Assembly (NCBI GenBank): GCA_963682025.1
Contig: OY821520.1
Coordinates: 62,001-126,000 of the forward strand
Direction: 5' to 3'
From: Cordilura impudica
Lineage: Eukaryota > Arthropoda > Insecta > Diptera > Scathophagidae
DNA: 64,000 nt
Part shown: one piece after another, positions 55,557-64,000 of the stretch
Layout: each line of letters starts with the position of its first letter
How positions within the stretch are numbered: the stretch's first letter is position 1
Translations under genes and position numbers: made by a program
Notes under the pieces: generated by a model
The model's database searches: none
Seen by the model: the letters and a program-made list of their open reading frames with translations, nothing else
What the model was told of the DNA's origin: nothing

Positions 55557-56421
55557 TACATAGATAGAGATGTGTACATTTTTAAAGTTTTTTAATTTGT
55601 GAATTATTTTTTTTTTTTTAGAAAATTTCAAATACTATTAGAAAAGTTATATATGTTTATAGTAATATTAGAGAATTATGGTCATCCATAAACATATCAT
55701 TTTCAATTTGATAATTGCATTTAATTTAATTATTCAGTAACTCACAACTTTCTCTTATCAATGTTTAAGAAGAACTTTTGTTTTTTCGTAATACATATTA
55801 TTAATTCTCGTTATAAAATCAGCAATTTTTTCATAACCAGAGTTCCTCATGGATGAAGTATGTTGGGTATCCTCCAGTGTTTGATATTTATCATTCTAAG
55901 AGATTTGTTTTAAATAATTTGTAGGTGTTTTAAGTGACATTTAGCAGCAGTAGTCCAAATGGAGAACGCGTATGTATGCTAATATTGGCCTTATGACACT
56001 TGAAGAGTAGATTCTTGTTTTTGAAGTTTAGACGTGCTCGTCTATTTAATAGCTGTCATAATGCTCTAAAAGACCTTCTCGCTTTTTGGTATGTTTCGTT
56101 AATATCTTGTTTAAATGTGAGTTTTTTTGTACAGATCGGTGTTCTGGTATTTAACTTCGTTTATTATATTTATGTTATTATTTCTGATTGATAGTTGAGG
56201 CTTTGGCAGTCTCTTTGGAGATTTGTTAAATGGAAAAATTACTGCTTGAGCCTTATTTGGGTTTATCCTAATTTTCCAGTTCTGGAATTTTCAGTGATGA
56301 GGTTAAAAACTTATAATTAATATTTAACAATTTTTCATGCATTTTCTTTACTTGTGTTATTTCCATCTCAACCTTGAAAGTTAGTTCTGTTCTCAAGAAA
56401 ATCCTTAATGATTTTACATAG

Positions 56422-56625
56422 ATATTTTGCAGAATTTGCAACTAAAAGTTTGTATACGAGGTTATTATACCAAACCGTATCAGAGGCCTTTTCTATACCT
56501 AGCAGTACGAGACCGTTGATTTATTTTTGATAGCTATGATTTCGTTTTTAATTATATTTATTTGATGCGTAGTGCTATGCTCTTTTCTGAAACCAAATGG
56601 TTCGTTAGCAATAATATGGTATTTT
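56422..56625 (-). pseudogene. LINE-B RT fragment at the array edge
   Basis: Continues the RT upstream from the array monomer: IIANEPFGFRKEHSTTHQIN, then after a frame change EKASDTVWYNNLVYKLLVAN and YVK. This corresponds to LINE-A's EQFGFKKGRSTHQIN to AFDTVWHNGLVFKLL. It is the only place where sequence 5' of the monomer is kept, so it is the probable edge copy from which the array expanded. Confidence 0.65.
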
Positions 56626-56719
56626 TTTATGTTAAAAATAAAAATAGTTAAAAAAGTAAAAAATGTAATTTAGTATTTAATTAAATTTTAAATATATTAT
56701 ATTCGCAAGGCACGTCTTT
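56626..56719. other. AT-rich gap, nothing recognised
   Basis: Short A/T-rich stretch between the LINE-B edge fragment and the Gypsy remnant. No gene, repeat of the families here, or signal recognised. Confidence 0.4.
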
Positions 56720-57475
56720 ACTGCTCCGCGTCACAATAAACACTGTCGTCAGAGTAAAAAGATAGATGTTAGGCGTCCTTTTCAGCTCCTCCCACATCTC
56801 AGCCATCCTGCGAGACTGTTTCATCGAAATCATCTTCACTAGGGACATTAGGCTAAGGCTTCATATATTGAGCACAAGTTGTATGTAGTACGTCTAGGAC
56901 CTTCGGAGTCACCAAATCTAATGACAACTTTTATCACTTGATATGGACCTAAGTACTTTGGCTTCAGTTTAAGGCCATCTCCTAGCAGCGTTCTTTTTAT
57001 AGCCACTAGATCATTTATGTTGTATTGTCTTTTCTTATTTTCAGATTGAACGTCAAGTATTTGTTGTTTTGCTGTACGGCTAATTTCGCTTCTTTTTAAA
57101 TCTTAGCTTCCTATAATAAACTCTTGTTAATTCAGTTCTTTAAGGTGGTATTCTTTAATTCTCATCTTAACGCCAACAAGCACCTGGAACGGAGTGGTTC
57201 TAATACTTCTATGATATGTAGAGTTTATGAGCTGCTGCACACTTCCACTCACTAGGATCGTCAATACTCAACTTTGACAATGCTGAGATGATAACACTGT
57301 TGAGACCTTCGACCTGTCCGTTCGCCAGGTAAACCAGTGTAATCTTCTCCGTTTCACAATATGCTTTGAAGTCTTCACTCGTAAATGTTGAACCACCATC
57401 TGATATGTAAAGGATTACCAAAAATAGTATTTTGTATCTGCATCTTTTGCAGAAGTTGTTTTTGTCATCTGGCAT
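56720..57475 (-). pseudogene. Gypsy-type LTR retrotransposon integrase remnant
   Basis: The minus strand encodes YISDGGSTFTSEDFKAYCE (core Asp) and ANGQVEGLNSVIISALSKL (core Glu). Only 29 residues lie between Asp and Glu where 35 are usual, so about six residues including the ATPR stretch are deleted. Further on come RTTPFQVLVGVKMRIKEY, frameshifts, and a GPY/F-like C-terminal part (LKLKPKYLGPYQVIKV). No LTR or other pol domain is visible nearby. Confidence 0.7.
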
Positions 57476-57587
57476 CTCTGCCTCAAGATAAAGACATCGT
57501 GATTAATTGTGCTTGAAAAAGTTAATTTTATTTTCAATATAATAAGTAATAAACTACTTGATTGAGTTAATTTTCCTTCTTTTGGTA

Positions 57588-58688
57588 ATGTTTAATCAAA
57601 AAAGAAGAAAATATTGGGGCAATAGCCCCAAATTCAAGGTGCCAAAAACATCGGACGGTCCCAGTACTAGTGCCAACAGATTTCAACTTCTATCTGACGA
57701 CGATGATGAAGAACCTGTTGTTGTTAAAGAAAAAATTCCACCTATAATTGTGGATTCTACTCACAGTTTTACTAATGTTATCGGAATAATTGGTGATAAG
57801 TATACTTATAAACGAATGACTATTGGAACGAAAATTTTATCCAACTGTATCAGGATGCTCTAAAGGTTCTTAAGGACAAAAATTCCAGTTTTATACTCAC
57901 GAGATAAAGAACACTAAAAGTTTTAAATTGGTTTTATTTGGATTACCAAAACTAGACACAAAAAACATCAGCGAAGAATTTGTCAGCACGCATAATATCA
58001 AGCCGATAAGCATAAAAGAATTGGAACAAAAAGATCTAATGTAGATGATGCACTTTACCTAATTGAATTTGATCGTCAGCAGGTAACCAAAGGAGAAATA
58101 ATGAAAATTAGATATTTTAGTAATATTTCGGTATATTGGAGAAAGCCTCTTAAGGGTAACAAAGGGCATACTCAATGCTCCAATTGTGCTATGTATGGAC
58201 ACGGGGCTAAAAACTGTAATCGTACCTTAGTGTGTTTAGCCTGCGCGGAAAACCATGATTATACTATATGCCCTTTTTAAAAAGGTTATAATGAAGGTAG
58301 CATAATATATAAGTGTTATAACTGCATAAAAAAGAATTTAAAGCACGTTAATCATAAAGCTGATGATCCAAAGTGCCCAAGCCTTCAAGAATATTTAGAT
58401 ATCCGGAATCGAGTAACATCTAAATCTAGGCCGATCAACAGAAGAACTAATGACTCTTATTTCAACGTGGACAATCAGGATTTTCCTCAATTACCAAGAC
58501 AAGAGCGACAAAATATTCATAGTAATTTCCGTGCTAACGGTAACTTGTATTCTGAGGTAGCTAAAGACAAAAGCTACAGAAAAAATAATGCCAACGACAT
58601 ATCCAACGAAAGACTTTTGGAAATATTTTTGAAGCAGTCGATGTTTTACAAAGATGTCAAAACAAGTACGACAAGCTACGTGTTTTAG
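57588..58688 (+). pseudogene. LINE-C ORF1 (gag-like), broken
   Basis: Starts at ATG 57588 (MFNQKRRKYWGNSPKF), with TSANRFQLLSDDDDEE and YKRMTIGTKIL parallel to LINE-A's TSSNRFSLL and FKRTSIGTKIF. After frameshifts near 57850 and 58040, zinc knuckles CSNCAMYGHGAKNC, CLACAENHDYTIC and CYNCIKKNLKHVNHKADDPKC follow, with a stop between the second and third. The tail ends DISNERLLEIFLKQSMF. Confidence 0.75.
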
Positions 58689-58703
58689 GCATGATGCTTC
58701 AAC

Positions 58704-60579
58704 ATGCCATATAATTCAAATTGTTTACACAATGTTCATGTTATGCATTGGAATGCCCAAGGCATAACAACGGAATCATCAGCTGCGCAGCTGGAATACT
58801 TCTTACTGAAATGGAAAATTGATATTCTCCTTTTAAATGAAACTTTTTTGAAACCGCATCACAAATTTCAACTTGGTGGCTATAAAATATATAGAAAGGA
58901 TCGTTCTACGCATGGCGGAGGAGTTCAAATTGCAATTAAAGGTAATATTAAGCACATGTTGCTACCGAAAATTTATACGAACACTGCAGAACACATTTCA
59001 ATACAAGTGATGAGAAATAGACGACCAGTAATATTTACTTCAGCGTATAATCCTGATCACACATCCAATTTTGGAAATTTTGGAAAGTAACAAAAGTCAT
59101 TAAGAACAACAAAATGTCTTCTACGGATCTACATGTGAATGGTCAAGTCTTAAAAACAGGTAGAAAAGGCTAATTCTATAGCAGACATTTTTGAAAATTC
59201 ACACACCATTACATTAAATAACCCTTCACCTATGGACGCATGTGTCTCAAGATTCATACATAATCTTAATGATATAATTATTGACAGTTCGAATGTCGAA
59301 CTTACCAATTTAGCCGAAGTTAAATCGATTGTACTTTTGTTGAAAAATAAAAAAGCCCCTGGGTTAGATGGCATAAATAGTATTATACTTAAAAAAATGT
59401 CTGATTACTTTTTTGAAACTCTAAGCAAACTCTTAAATTCTTGTTTAATTGAAGGATACTTTCCAAAGATTTTTAAGAAAGCAAAAGTCATCCCAATTAT
59501 TAAGCAAGGCAAAGATCCTAAATTACCGTCCAGCTATAGACCGATTAGCATTCTAAGCCAATTAGATAAAGTGTTTGAGAAAATTCTACAAAAGATAATT
59601 TTAGACTTCTCTAATCAAAATAATATTATTAACCCTCAACAATTTGGATTCCGCAAGGAACACTCTACTGTGCATCAAATAAAAAGAGTCGTTAATTTTC
59701 TTGAAATGAACATAAAGACCGTAAGAGTATAGGGGTTATTTTTCTTGATATAGCAAAAGCCTTTGATTCAATATGGCATGCTGGCCTGGTATTTAAACTA
59801 AATTCCTTTAATTATCCAACGTACTTACAAAAGATAATAAAGAGTTTTTTAGATCAACGCTCATATGTTGTGTCTATAGATAACATGGTATCTAGTGATA
59901 GACAATTCCCGCAGGCCTGCCATAAGGGTCTGTTTTATCACCTACACTATATTCGATATACACTTCTGATATATCCGTTCGCAGGAATCAAGAAGTAGCC
60001 TTTTACGCAGACGATAGTGCTTTCATTTGTACCGGTAAGGTGTCAAACGCATTAATTAAGAAAATGGAAGATTGTCTAGAATTAACGAAAATATTTTGAT
60101 AAATGGAAGATAAAAATTAATGTTAATAAAACCCAAGCTATTATATTCCCATATAAAGGTCGCGGAAACGCACTGCCACAAAACAGTTGTATTCTAGGGG
60201 AATTGTTATTCCTCTGCAAGATAGTATCAAATATCTGGGAATTATGTTAGATAAAAAATTATCATTTAAACAGCACATTGAATATATTTGTAATAAGGCA
60301 ATTAATTGCGGTCTTGCTCTTTATTCCTTACTTAACAGAAGATCTAAACTTAATCTAAAAAACAAGGTTGTTATTTACAAAATGTGTATTCGGCCTATTA
60401 TGACCTATGGTTGCCAAGTCTGGTTCTACAAAGCTGCTAAAACTCATACAAGAAAATTACAGATAATTCAAAACAAAAGTCTAAAAATAATTCACAACCT
60501 ACACCCCAGATATTCTACTAACGAACTGCATAGTAACTTTAACCACACAATGTTTAATTCATTTGTTATAAAAAACTGA
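58704..60579 (+). pseudogene. LINE-C ORF2 (EN, RT), broken
   Basis: Starts at ATG 58704. The EN half has VMHWNAQGI and LLLNETFLKP and ends at YNPDHTSNFG; the rest of EN and the linker (about 59091-59231) are deleted. RT: NKKAPGLDGINSIILKKM, YRPISILSQLDKVFEKIL and QQFGFRKEHSTVHQIK, a frameshift at 59731, LDIAKAFDSIWHAGL (A), a damaged motif B, and AFYADDSAF (C) near 60000. The C-terminus DSIKYLGIMLDKKLSFKQHI to IIQNKSLKIIHNLHPRYSTN ends at 60579. Not functional. Confidence 0.75.
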
Positions 60580-60707
60580 CTCTGTCATTTAAAGATAAAT
60601 GCAGAACGTCCACTTATGACATAATAAGAAATTTGTTAAATAACCACTAATATACTCTTTTGTTCTTAAAGAGGATAATTTGGTGTTTGTTTTTAAAATT
60701 TCTTATA

Positions 60708-61056
60708 ACGCCAAGTAGATACAAGGTTTTTTCTAAACAACTTTTCCTTAATACTGTGATATTAATAGTTTATTTAATTTATAAGATGTTAATTGTTGTA
60801 ATACTTTTAAGTAAATTCTCAACGCCAAGTAGATACAAGGTTTTTTCTTAACAACTTTTCCTTAATACTGTGTAATTAATAGTTTCTTTATTTAATTTAT
60901 AAGATGTTAATTGTTGTAATACTTTTAAGTAAATTCTCAACGCCAAGCAGATACAAGGTTTTTTCTTAACAACTTTTCCTTAATAGTGTGTTATTAATAG
61001 TTTCTTTATTTAATTTATAAGATGTTAATTGTTGTAATACTTTTAAGTAAATTCTC
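60708..61056 (+). repeat. Short tandem array (114-118 bp) in LINE-C 3' region
   Basis: Three monomers beginning ACGCCAAGTAGATACAAGG at 60708, 60822 and 60940, each ending TTTTAAGTAAATTCTC. They lie between ORF2 and the (AAT)n tail of LINE-C. A fourth monomer is near 61320. Tandem repeats in LINE 3'UTRs are known from several families. Confidence 0.7.
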
Positions 61057-61636
61057 ATAACATGTAAATAACTATTTTATAAGGTTTCAATAAAAATAAT
61101 AATAATAATAACATCTTATAAACTAACAAAAAATCCGACTTTTTAACAAAAACAAATAACCAACATGTTTCATTTGAGATGTCAAATGTTGCCAGGGGTT
61201 GCAAATGACAAGACATTACAACCCGTTTTCATACAACTGACAATAATTAACAAATTAAATAGTTTCTTTATTTAATTTATAAGATGTTAATTGTTGTAAT
61301 ACTTTTAAGTAAATTCTCAACGCCAAGCAGATACAAGGTTTTTTCTTAACAACTTTTCCTTAATACTGTGTTATTAATAGTTTCTTTATTTAATTTATAA
61401 GATGTTAATTGTTGTAATACTTTTAAGTAAATTCTCATAACATGTAAATAACTATTTTATAAGGTTTCAATAAAAATAATAATAATAATAACATCTTATA
61501 AACTAACAAAAAATCCGACTTTTTAACAAAAACAAATAACCAACATGTTTCATTTGAGATGTCAAATGTTGCCAGGGGTTGCAAATGACAAGACATTACA
61601 ACCCGTTTTCATACAACTGACAATAATTAACAAAAA
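60877..61636 (+). repeat. 380-bp direct duplication at the LINE-C 3' end
   Basis: 60877-61256 is repeated at 61257-61636 with a period of 380 and almost no change. Each copy holds one 118-bp monomer, the AATAATAATAATAA tail, and about 140 bp of flank (AACATCTTATAAACTAAC to AATTAACAAA). Because the flank is included, this duplication happened after insertion. TTATAAGATGTTA upstream and TAACATCTTATAA after the tail form a perfect 13-bp inverted pair. Confidence 0.75.
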
Positions 61637-61761
61637 TTGTCATTGCAAATGACAGTGATATTAAATAGTTTTTATTTTATTTTTTAATGATTTTTAAAGG
61701 AAAATGGGAGGAAAAAACCTTTATATGATTTAATAAATTCAAATACTGTCTGAAAATATTT

Positions 61762-61814
61762 ATATGCATATAGAAAGAAGGTTTATTAGAAATAATAGAC
61801 CTCTATAAGCATAT
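61762..61814 (-). other. LINE-A 3'UTR stem-loop, minus copy
   Basis: On the minus strand ATATGCTTATAG pairs with CTATATGCATAT, one mismatch, plus a 4-nt insertion in the loop compared with 47769-47817. Confidence 0.6.
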
Positions 61815-61843
61815 AATTTTCAATTTGGTGATTTCTTTTAATT

Positions 61844-64000
61844 TTACGTTACTTCTCTACATTCTCTTATCAGTGGGTGAGAGGAATTTTCAATTTTGGC
61901 AAAGTAATTGTTGTTAATCCTTGTTATGAAATCGATAATTTTTTCATAACCTGTTTCTTCATGAAGAATATTTGTAGGATACCTCCAGGGCTTTTTATTT
62001 ATCATTTTATGACATTTGTTTTGTATATTTTGTAAGCGTTTTAGGTGGCAGTTGGCAGCGTCACTTCAAATAGGACACGCGTATGTTAATATTGGCCTTA
62101 TAACACTTTTGAAGAGGAGATTTTAGTTTTTGGGGTTTAGAAATGACCTATTTAGTAGTGGCCATAAAGCTTAAAATGATTTTATAGCTTTTTGGCACGT
62201 AGCCATAATATGTTGTTTAAATGTAAGCTTTTTGTCCAAGACAACTCCGAGATATTTGACATGATTAAGTACATTTATGGTATTATTTCCAATATGAAGA
62301 TGACGTCTTGGCAGTCTTTTGGGAGATTTGTTGAACGGAAAAATAATTGCTAGGGTCTTGTTTGGATTAATTTTGATTTTCCATTTGTGAAAATATTTAC
62401 TGCTATTTACAAGTCCCTTTTCCATTTTCTTCAGGAGCGCACTTGTAAGCTTGTTTGAAGAAATTAACGCAGTATCATCTGCGTAATAAAGAATTTTCAT
62501 ATATTTTGGGACTTTAAAATCGGATGTATATATCAAGTAAAGCAATGGCGACAAGACTGATCCTTGAGATAACCCTGTGGTGATGGTTTTTAGAGATGAT
62601 GTTTCATTATTAATCGCAACTTTAAAGCTTCTGCCATGAATAAAATCTGAAATAAGTTTGCATAAATATTTTGGTATATTTGCATCAAGAAGTTTAAATA
62701 CTAGGCCATTATGCCAAACGGTGTCAAACACTTTTTTCGATATCTAACAATATTAAACCCGTTGAACGTTTATTGTTTTTATTGGTGATTATTTGATTTT
62801 TAATTCTGTTTATTTGGTGAGTAGTGCTATGCCCTTTTTTAAATCCAAATTGTTCTTTAGCAACAATACAAATTCACTAATACGAGAATGTAGTATTTTT
62901 TTCAAATATTTTACCTAAGTTACTTAATAAACTAATAGGTCTATATCTATTTGGGTTATTTTTTTTTTTTGTGGCTTACTAGGTTTGTTGATAGCTTTAA
63001 CCTTAGCGTTTTTGAAATGGTTTGGGAAATAGTTGAGTTTGATGCAGCTGTTAAATATTATAACCAGTAATTTTAGAGCTTTGAGTGATAGTTTCTTTAA
63101 GAGCAGGTTGGGAACAATGTCAAAACCAGGAGATTTTGAGGGTTTTATTGATGAGACAATATTCATAACTTCTTCAAGAGATGTATAAATTGCAGATTCG
63201 GAACAAGGATTTTCCTTCTTAAAATTATTTACTGTTGTATTTATTAGTGTATCCGCTGAGTGGTTGTAGTTCGAAGTGAGGTTATTTGCTTGGACAAATG
63301 TATTTGCCAGGACTTCAGCCTTGTCCTTATCAGATGTAATTTTTATGTTTCCAACTTTAAAGTGAGAGATTTGATTTTTTCCTTTTCCTCGCAAGTTCCT
63401 GCTTATTCTCCAAAACGATTTATCACCTGGTTTTAAATTCGATAATAATTGACACCATTTCCTATTGCGTTCCGAATTAATACTTTTATCAATCATGTTA
63501 CTTAGAAACTTAGTACATTGATTATTAAAAGTTTGCTCGGCTATATTTGAAGATCGTTGGCTTTTTCTTTTAAAGCTTCTTATTAGTTTAATATATTTCA
63601 CAGTGCTTTCTGGTAATGTGTAATTATTTTGTTGAGTTATTTTAGGTGTAGACGCATCCCTTGCTTCGAAAACTACATTTATAATTTTTTGTATTTCCTG
63701 ATCAATTACTACCTTGGTATTGTATATATCCGAATTTAACGTGATTTTATTGTCTAAAAAATTCATATAAATGTTCCAGTTGGTTGCACTATAATCATAA
63801 TAATTGAGGTCAACCTGCAAGGCCATTGATCTTTTAAGTGTACATATAATGTGGCGATACTCTGATGGATTTTCGTAATCCATTGTTTTTACGTCTATAT
63901 TTAAAGCGGTATTGCTTAAAATAATATCGACTGTGGATGCTTCGCGATTGTGTTGATGGGGGAATAGGGTTGGGCTATTAGGATAGTGTATGAAAAAATT
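61844..64000 (-). pseudogene. LINE-A ORF2, RT and EN end, broken
   Basis: Ends at the natural TAA (61844-61846) after PLIRECREVT. The RT motifs TVWHNGLVFKLLDAN, GLSQGSVLSPLLYLIY (Pro to Ser in motif B) and LYYADDTALISSN are readable. Frameshifts occur near 62100-62170 and 62735-62925, and the latter region keeps YRPISLLSNLGKIFEK-type sequence that the plus copy lost. The EN end reads PSEYRHIICTL where the plus copy has PSDHRPIMCTL, so the catalytic Asp-His pair is lost. Continues beyond 64000. Confidence 0.75.

Larger units (their letters stand above)
48033..56421 (-). repeat. Right LINE-B-derived higher-order array
   Basis: Higher-order units start at each ATCTCAACCTTGAAAGTTAG: 48033, 49821, 51616 and 53615, then 56365. 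The lengths are 1788, 1795, 1999 and (without the mariner) about 1443. The 1795-bp spacing is exact for several landmarks (50306/52101, 50525/52320, 50956/52751). Each unit is an internally deleted LINE-B copy on the minus strand: RT KIVKDFLENRTNF joined to the RT tail with the YADD region missing, plus the 3'UTR and one to three extra copies of the 3' end. No intact ORF. Confidence 0.8.
57480..60660 (+). mobile_element. LINE-C: degenerate jockey-type retrotransposon
   Basis: A third jockey-type family, distant from LINE-A and LINE-B but with the same layout: gag-like ORF1, ORF2 with EN and RT. It has many frameshifts, at least two internal deletions and a tandemly repeated 3' region. The 5' boundary is uncertain. 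Confidence 0.7.
61663..64000 (-). mobile_element. LINE-A, minus-strand copy, cut by window end
   Basis: Same family as 43809-48032, starting with the 3' end at AAATAGTTTTTATTTT. It continues through the 3'UTR hairpin, the RT and the end of EN. It lacks the extra 110-bp tail of the plus copy. The 26 bp before it include TGTCATTGCAAATGACA, a short palindrome in flanking DNA. Confidence 0.8.

Noticed and set aside
1..64000. tRNA or rRNA genes
   Set aside because: No cloverleaf-like stretch with A and B boxes, nor rRNA signature, was recognised by reading; a tRNAscan run would settle it.

Overview
This is eukaryotic nuclear DNA, very AT-rich and dominated by transposable elements. It most likely comes from a higher (schizophoran) fly, perhaps a calyptrate; the species cannot be read from the window. 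The dipteran assignment rests on one intact host gene, an orthologue of Drosophila rush (PLEKHF-type PH+FYVE protein, 23213-24094), on fragments of the fly ArfGAP1 gene (Gap69C-like), and on the jockey-type, I-type and mariner-type elements present.

Left third (1-22680): an amplified array. A 5661-bp unit recurs in direct orientation (6167-11827, 11828-17488, partial 17489-20780). It is preceded by an inverted copy (2220-6166) and, before that, by another direct fragment (1-2220). The inverted copy and the first direct copy form a palindrome of about 3.95 kb per arm with no length difference visible between arms. Its centre (6166/6167) falls inside a fold-back MITE. Each unit carries a broken ArfGAP1 copy that keeps an intron, pieces of an I-type LINE, an 0.8-kb non-autonomous element, MITEs, and a piece of the rush upstream flank. 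A diverged, less damaged copy (20781-22680) lies next to rush and looks like the source.

Middle (22681-25002): rush and its upstream region, a possible 40-nt exon ending in ATG|GTGAGT, a degenerate 0.8-kb-type element, and a second MITE with TTA target duplications.

Right part (25049-56421): a long higher-order array made from the internally deleted 3' end of one jockey-type LINE (here LINE-B, minus strand). Three insertions can be placed to the base: an I-type LINE complex (28142-43216, 13-bp target duplication), a jockey-type LINE-A (43809-48032, 6-bp duplication), and a mariner-type transposon with an uninterrupted 361-aa transposase (54252-55556, TA duplication). The I-type insertion has expanded internally to 15 kb by nested duplications with short junction homologies.

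Far right (56422-64000): the RT part of LINE-B, a Gypsy-type integrase remnant, a degenerate third jockey-type LINE (LINE-C) with a tandemly repeated 3' end, and a minus-strand LINE-A copy that runs off the window.

The only genes that look intact are rush and the mariner transposase. The points of most interest are the palindromic ArfGAP1 array (possible long-hairpin RNA source), the in-place expansion of the I-type insertion, and a 3'UTR stem conserved between LINE-A and LINE-B with a compensatory base-pair change. All very high-identity repeats should be checked against raw long reads before biology is built on them.
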